NCBI GenBank assembly: GCA_030592985.1
Contig: JAUVIB010000234.1
Location: 1 to 5,748 of the forward strand
Direction: 5' to 3'
From: Calditrichaceae bacterium
GTDB taxonomy: Bacteria > Calditrichota > Calditrichia > Calditrichales > Calditrichaceae
DNA: 5,748 bases
The position numbers and the translations under genes were made by a program. Shown in pieces: positions 5,736 through 5,748 of the stretch (positions are counted from its first letter, which is position 1; each line of letters starts with the position of its first letter). Under the pieces are notes generated by a model. It was given only the letters and a program-made list of their open reading frames with translations. It had not been told where the DNA came from and made no database searches.

Positions 5736-5748
5736 GAAAATAGCCCTA

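Overview
The window reads as one strand of a low-GC (roughly one third G+C by eye) bacterial chromosome, with every recognisable gene on the + strand. Several products carry Sec-type signal peptides or membrane anchors, and one is a four-heme c-type cytochrome. WG-repeat proteins, a DoxX/MauE membrane protein and cytochrome-c554-like domains together suggest a Gram-negative anaerobe or microaerophile. Something in or near the Bacteroidota/Ignavibacteria/Calditrichota/Marinimicrobia range is possible, but the sequence alone does not settle the taxon.

Layout: (1) 1-645 is the C-terminal half of a GntP-family (gluconate/organic-acid) permease cut by the window edge. (2) 754-2073 is an exported protein built mainly of seven WG repeats, six of them with a strict 34-residue spacing. 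(3) 2184-4996 is a compact redox cluster: a membrane-anchored single-domain rhodanese, a four-helix DoxX/MauE-type membrane protein, a secreted UshA/SoxB-fold phosphoesterase domain fused to a tetraheme c554-like cytochrome domain, and a TlpA/ResA-type thioredoxin. The first three overlap at their start/stop codons (8 bp and 1 bp), so they are almost certainly co-transcribed and translationally coupled; the thioredoxin follows after a gap of about 70 bp. (4) 5161-5735 is a Phd/YefM antitoxin and RelE/ParE toxin pair with a 4-bp overlap, preceded by a near-perfect inverted repeat that lies over a plausible -10 box and looks like an autoregulatory operator.

The redox cluster is the most interesting part. 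All four products are predicted to act outside the cytoplasmic membrane or within it, and all carry cysteine motifs: CVDANC in the rhodanese, DCGCF in the MauE-like protein, CIC plus four CXXCH in the fusion protein, and WCEPC in the thioredoxin. The phosphoesterase domain keeps some UshA metal ligands but has lost the first D-x-H pair and the GNH of the GNHE motif, so it is probably not an ordinary 5'-nucleotidase. A working hypothesis is an extracytoplasmic sulfur/thiol-handling system in which the rhodanese, MauE-like protein and thioredoxin handle persulfide or disulfide chemistry and the fused hemes move electrons. This is inference from context and motifs, not demonstrated function.
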